Positions 22,390-25,284 of a stretch of 25,284 nt of DNA are shown here, piece after piece. The notes under the pieces are model-generated. The model worked only from the letters and a program-made list of their open reading frames with translations, was not told the DNA's origin and searched no databases. The position numbers and the translations under genes were made by a program. This DNA comes from JACOND01 sp051011135 (GTDB taxonomy: Bacteria; Bdellovibrionota; Bdellovibrionia; Bdellovibrionales; UBA1609). How positions within the stretch are numbered: position 1 is the stretch's first letter; every line of letters starts with the position of its first letter. The stretch lies in the NCBI GenBank assembly GCA_051011135.1, contig JBPCUO010000102.1, positions 1 through 25,284 on the forward strand. Reading direction: 5' to 3'.

Positions 22390-24392
22390 AAATCCGAATC
22401 GAAATCAGTATCGGAATTGGAATCCGTAAACGATTTTAAAAATTCAGATTTTTCGTGTTGAACAAACTCTTCTGGAATTTCTTCTAAAAAAGAACTGGGC
22501 GGGTTGTATTGATCCTTACCCCAAACTTTCCTTCTGCGAGCAAAAGATAAAACCAATTTTTCTTTAGCGCGAGTCATTCCCACATAAGCCAATCGTCTTT
22601 CTTCTTCGACATTATCATCTTCTTTACTTTGAAAAGAGGGAAACAAGCCCTCTTCCATTCCAGAAATAAAAACGGTACGAAACTCCAATCCTTTGGAGTT
22701 ATGTAAGGTCATTAAAGTCACAGATCGCTGCGAATCTTTAGTTTTATCATCTTCTGTTAATAAACTCATTTTTTCTAAAAAAGATTCCAAATCTAAAATT
22801 CCATTTATTTTTCTTTCTTCTTGCTCGATGACATTTCCTAATTCTTGCAAATTTTCAATACGACTTTGAGATTCTATGCTTTTATCATTTTGAAGATTTT
22901 CCAAATAAGAACTTTTTTCTAAAACCAAAAGATACAATTCATAAAGAGGAAGGGTGTTTTTTTGCTGCCTCATCTCTTCTATACATTGAATAAATTTTTG
23001 AGCTTCTCTTTGGCTTTTACCTTTTAATTGAGGAGAAGAATTTTTTAAAACTTCATAAAGACTTATTTTTTGTTCATAAGATATTTTTTGTAATTGAGAT
23101 AAAGTGGTTTTACCAAAACCTCTTTTGGGACTATTAATAATTCTTAAAAAAGATATATCATCTTTGGTATTTAAAATAAGTTTTAAATAGGAAAGGGCAT
23201 CTTTAACTTCTGCTCTTTCGTAAAAACGAACTCCTCCTACAATTTTATAAGGTATTCTTAAAACTCTAAAATGATCTTCTAAAGAGCGAGACTGCGCGTT
23301 GGTTCGGTATAAAATAGCAAAATCCTCCCAGCTGAAATCTCCTTGAGAGCACATTTGACGAATCGTTTCTGCAATGAATTTCCCTTCCTCATACTCATTT
23401 AAAACTTCTCGAATTAAAATCTTTTCTCCCTGATTTTTATTACTAAATAAAACCTTACCTTTACGAATTTTATTATAAGAGATCACAGAACTTGCCGCTT
23501 CCACAATATTTTTTGTAGAACGATAGTTTTCTTCTAAAAAGAAAACTCTGCAATTTTTAAAATCTTTTTCAAAATCCATAATATTTTGCATATCAGCACC
23601 TCGCCAACCATAAATCGATTGATCCTCATCTCCTACCACGCAAATATTTTTATACTTAGACGCAAGTTGTTTAATTAATAAATATTGAATGTGATTAGTA
23701 TCTTGGTACTCATCAACACAGATGTATTTAAATTGATTTTGTAATTGTTCTAAAAATTGAGGATGCTTTTTCATTAAAAGATAAGTTTCGAAAAGAAGAC
23801 TTTCAAAATCAAAAGCAGAAGCGGCTTTAAGAGCTTGTTCGTAATCCCTATAAACTTCTTCAAAACGAGGATCATGATGATAAGGCATTTGATTCACATT
23901 TTTAGGACTTATCGCCATCCTTTTACAAAGATTAATTTGGCTTCGAAAGTTTTTAGGAGGATGTGTTTTTTCATCCATATTTAAATCTTTCATAATTTTT
24001 TTAACAAGACGAAGTTGATCTCCTTGATCATAGATAACAATATGATCTCTTGTAGGCATAAGGTGTAAATTTTGTCTCAAAATTTGTGCACACACAGAAT
24101 GAAAAGTCCCTATCCAAGGCGTAAACCCTACAGGATAGCCATGTTGACGAAGTAAAATCTCGGTTCTTTCTTTCATTTCACGAGCGGCTTTATTTGTAAA
24201 TGTAACTGCTAGTATTTGATCTAAATTTGCCTGTTTTTCTAATAAAAGCGCAGCAATACGATACACCAAAACTCGAGTCTTCCCAGAGCCTGCTCCTGCC
24301 AAAATTAAAGAAGGTCCTTCAAAATTTTTAACAGATTCTTTTTGCCTTTCGTTTAAAGGCTCATAGAGCGTACTAAAATCTTGAGATGCCAT
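22386..24392 (-). CDS. uvrD: UvrD/PcrA-type 3'-5' DNA helicase
   Basis: This is a superfamily 1A helicase for DNA repair and removal of replication blocks. The 668-residue product has all the motifs: LAGAGSGKTRVL (I), VTFTNKAAREM (Ia), YICVDEYQDTN (II), VGDEDQSIYGWRGAD (III), LEENYRSTKNI (IV), VTLMTLHNSKGLEF (V) and EERRLAYVGMTRAKEKL (VI). It is some 50 residues shorter than typical UvrD or PcrA (about 720), with a short C-terminus ending in a Ser/Asp-rich tail instead of the RNA-polymerase-binding Tudor-like domain. Rep is the other option. The SD is poor. It starts 16 nt after the SPOR gene stop, so the two share a transcript. Confidence 0.94.
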   Translation of the reverse strand: MASQDFSTLYEPLNERQKESVKNFEGPSLILAGAGSGKTRVLVYRIAALLLEKQANLDQILAVTFTNKAAREMKERTEILLRQHGYPVGFTPWIGTFHSVCAQILRQNLHLMPTRDHIVIYDQGDQLRLVKKIMKDLNMDEKTHPPKNFRSQINLCKRMAISPKNVNQMPYHHDPRFEEVYRDYEQALKAASAFDFESLLFETYLLMKKHPQFLEQLQNQFKYICVDEYQDTNHIQYLLIKQLASKYKNICVVGDEDQSIYGWRGADMQNIMDFEKDFKNCRVFFLEENYRSTKNIVEAASSVISYNKIRKGKVLFSNKNQGEKILIREVLNEYEEGKFIAETIRQMCSQGDFSWEDFAILYRTNAQSRSLEDHFRVLRIPYKIVGGVRFYERAEVKDALSYLKLILNTKDDISFLRIINSPKRGFGKTTLSQLQKISYEQKISLYEVLKNSSPQLKGKSQREAQKFIQCIEEMRQQKNTLPLYELYLLVLEKSSYLENLQNDKSIESQSRIENLQELGNVIEQEERKINGILDLESFLEKMSLLTEDDKTKDSQRSVTLMTLHNSKGLEFRTVFISGMEEGLFPSFQSKEDDNVEEERRLAYVGMTRAKEKLVLSFARRRKVWGKDQYNPPSSFLEEIPEEFVQHEKSEFLKSFTDSNSDTDFDSDF

Positions 24393-24408
24393 CTGATTAA
24401 AAAATAAA

Positions 24409-25044
24409 TTAAAGAGTTTGTTTTTCTAAAAAGTAACTATTAAAAGGAAAAGATTTTTTAGGAATAGAATCTATAAAGTTATGAGCCCTTGTTTGATCCT
24501 CAAATGGCCCTATATAAACTTTAAACCCTCCCTCATAAACTTTTAGAAAAAAGTTCCATAAAGGATAATTTTTTCTTAATGTTTTTATATATTCCGCAGC
24601 CTCATCCTCTTTGGAAAAAACATTGATTAAAAAACTGTATGCTCCTCTTATTAAAAAAGTACTGTTATTAGGAATGCTGAGTATGTATTTTTTATTACTC
24701 ACATCATAGGATTTTTGTTTTTTTATTAATTTTTTACTTCTTAAAACTTTAGGAGAATCCTCCTCTGCTTTGTTAAGAGAATCGATTTGCTGCCTAATTT
24801 CTCCTGTTAAAGGATCTATAGTTTCAGAATTAGCAAGGGATTCATAACCTGAATCTTGATCTTTTGCAGTTGCTTTTTTTAAAACATCTCTTTTTTTAAA
24901 AGTCTCCCTACACTCCGATCTTCGTATTAAAGAAGAGTTCAAACCATGGTTTTGATCAGAAAAATACACTCCTCTTAAAAACCACCCTGATACAAAAGCC
25001 ATAATACAAACAATGGAAAGTAACAATAAACGATAAAATTTCAT
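24409..25044 (-). CDS. Membrane-anchored SPOR-domain protein
   Basis: The 211-residue product has one N-terminal membrane segment (about 5-26, RLLLLSIVCIMAFVSGWFLR). A polar linker of about 95 residues rich in Lys, Glu and Ser follows, then a C-terminal SPOR-like domain (about 130-208) with YSFLINVFSKEDEAAEYIKTL and GGFKVYIGPFEDQTRAHNF. SPOR domains bind glycan strands lacking stem peptides at the division septum, so a role in envelope division or wall remodelling is likely but not certain. ATG 25044 has GAGAGGT at good spacing; an in-frame extension to 25083 is less likely. uvrD follows 16 nt downstream. Confidence 0.85.
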   Translation of the reverse strand: MKFYRLLLLSIVCIMAFVSGWFLRGVYFSDQNHGLNSSLIRRSECRETFKKRDVLKKATAKDQDSGYESLANSETIDPLTGEIRQQIDSLNKAEEDSPKVLRSKKLIKKQKSYDVSNKKYILSIPNNSTFLIRGAYSFLINVFSKEDEAAEYIKTLRKNYPLWNFFLKVYEGGFKVYIGPFEDQTRAHNFIDSIPKKSFPFNSYFLEKQTL

Positions 25045-25064
25045 AATACCTCTCTTAAAAATAG

Positions 25065-25093
25065 ACCTTACAAGCTGCCACAAAAATCGTCAA
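25065..25093 (-). promoter_or_regulatory. Candidate promoter of the SPOR-uvrD transcript
   Basis: On the minus strand TTGACG (25093-25088) and TAAGGT (25070-25065) are 17 nt apart. The implied start lies just before the GAGAGGT ribosome-binding site, so the leader would be short. The -35 matches 5 of 6; the -10 matches only 3 of 6. Confidence 0.4.
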
Positions 25094-25119
25094 TTTTTTG
25101 TCTTTTATTATTAAAAATT

Positions 25120-25188
25120 ACAGGGGATTCTGACAAACCTCACCCTTTGATTTGTCAAAAAATCAAAAAAACACCAGATAATCCCTGT
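25120..25188. repeat. Nested inverted repeats upstream of the right-hand gene
   Basis: An outer pair, ACAGGGGATT (25120-25129) with AATCCCTGT (25180-25188), is complementary except for one extra G. An inner pair, TGACAAA (25131-25137) with TTTGTCA (25151-25157), is exact with a 13-nt gap. The right part also contains TTGTCA and GATAAT (19 nt apart), which could be a loose plus-strand promoter. A repressor site or an RNA leader structure are both possible. Confidence 0.5.
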
Positions 25189-25247
25189 TCTCTCAACAGA
25201 AGTCTAGATGGAAAGTTTTTTGAATCTTTTAAAAGCAGGAGCAAAAA

Positions 25248-25284
25248 ATGAAATTTAATTATATCAACACAACTTACCATCTTT
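25248..25284 (+). CDS. Possible start of a further gene (cut by the window edge)
   Basis: ATG 25248 follows GCAGGAGC at good SD spacing and opens a frame reading MKFNYINTTYHL to the window end. Only 12 residues are visible, so no product can be named. Confidence 0.4.
   Translation, partial: MKFNYINTTYHL

Noticed and set aside
25208..25258. Short plus-strand frame MESFLNLLKAGAKNEI as a leader peptide
   Set aside because: It has no SD and overlaps the better-placed ATG 25248; 16 residues are too few to judge.

Overview
This is a low-G+C (by eye about one third), gene-dense bacterial chromosome segment with no rRNA, tRNA, CRISPR array or transposase that I can see. Lipoprotein and SPOR-domain envelope proteins, a TauE-type permease, BolA, class II fumarase, an N7-type NuoG and a NuoC-NuoD fusion all point to a Gram-negative, respiring organism. 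Two secreted ankyrin-repeat proteins and a lysine-rich SWIB (histone-H1-like) protein are typical of host-associated or predatory lineages. A Bdellovibrionota-like or other intracellular-type proteobacterium is possible, but I cannot fix the phylum from sequence alone.

Layout. 1-685: 5' part of a secreted ankyrin-repeat protein gene (minus strand, cut by the window edge). 850-6901: a minus-strand operon nuoB-nuoCD-nuoE-nuoF-nuoG-nuoI that encodes the whole hydrophilic arm of respiratory complex I and none of its membrane-arm genes (nuoA, H, J-N). 7022-7729: a divergent HAD-like phosphohydrolase. 7713-11206: minus-strand hflX, ahcY and map. 11281-11311: a terminator for the lysine-rich SWIB gene (11338-11793). 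11851-12149: an intergenic stretch full of CTAAGG/CCTTAG motifs. 12150-13279: bolA and an ankyrin-repeat lipoprotein. 13354-13515: an intergenic array of 24-25-nt repeats. 13655-14470: an unrecognised secreted protein. 14483-16645: fumC and a TauE/SafE-type permease. 16757-21214 (plus strand): EVE-domain protein, KUP/KimA-like transporter, glutaredoxin, purK, purE; then a namZ-like gene to 22389. 22386-25044 (minus strand): uvrD/pcrA helicase and a SPOR-domain membrane protein. 25248-end: the possible start of another plus-strand gene behind a nested inverted repeat.

How the genes work together. Fumarase and complex I belong to the TCA cycle and respiratory chain. PurK and PurE carry out the two-step carboxylation of AIR to CAIR. 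AhcY removes SAH after methylation reactions, and Map trims N-terminal methionine. NamZ points to peptidoglycan recycling. The most notable features are the clean split of complex I, likely non-canonical start codons for purK (ATT) and hflX (CTG), a K+-transporter-like permease lacking one presumed ligand residue, and two unusual intergenic repeat fields on either side of bolA and the ankyrin lipoprotein gene.
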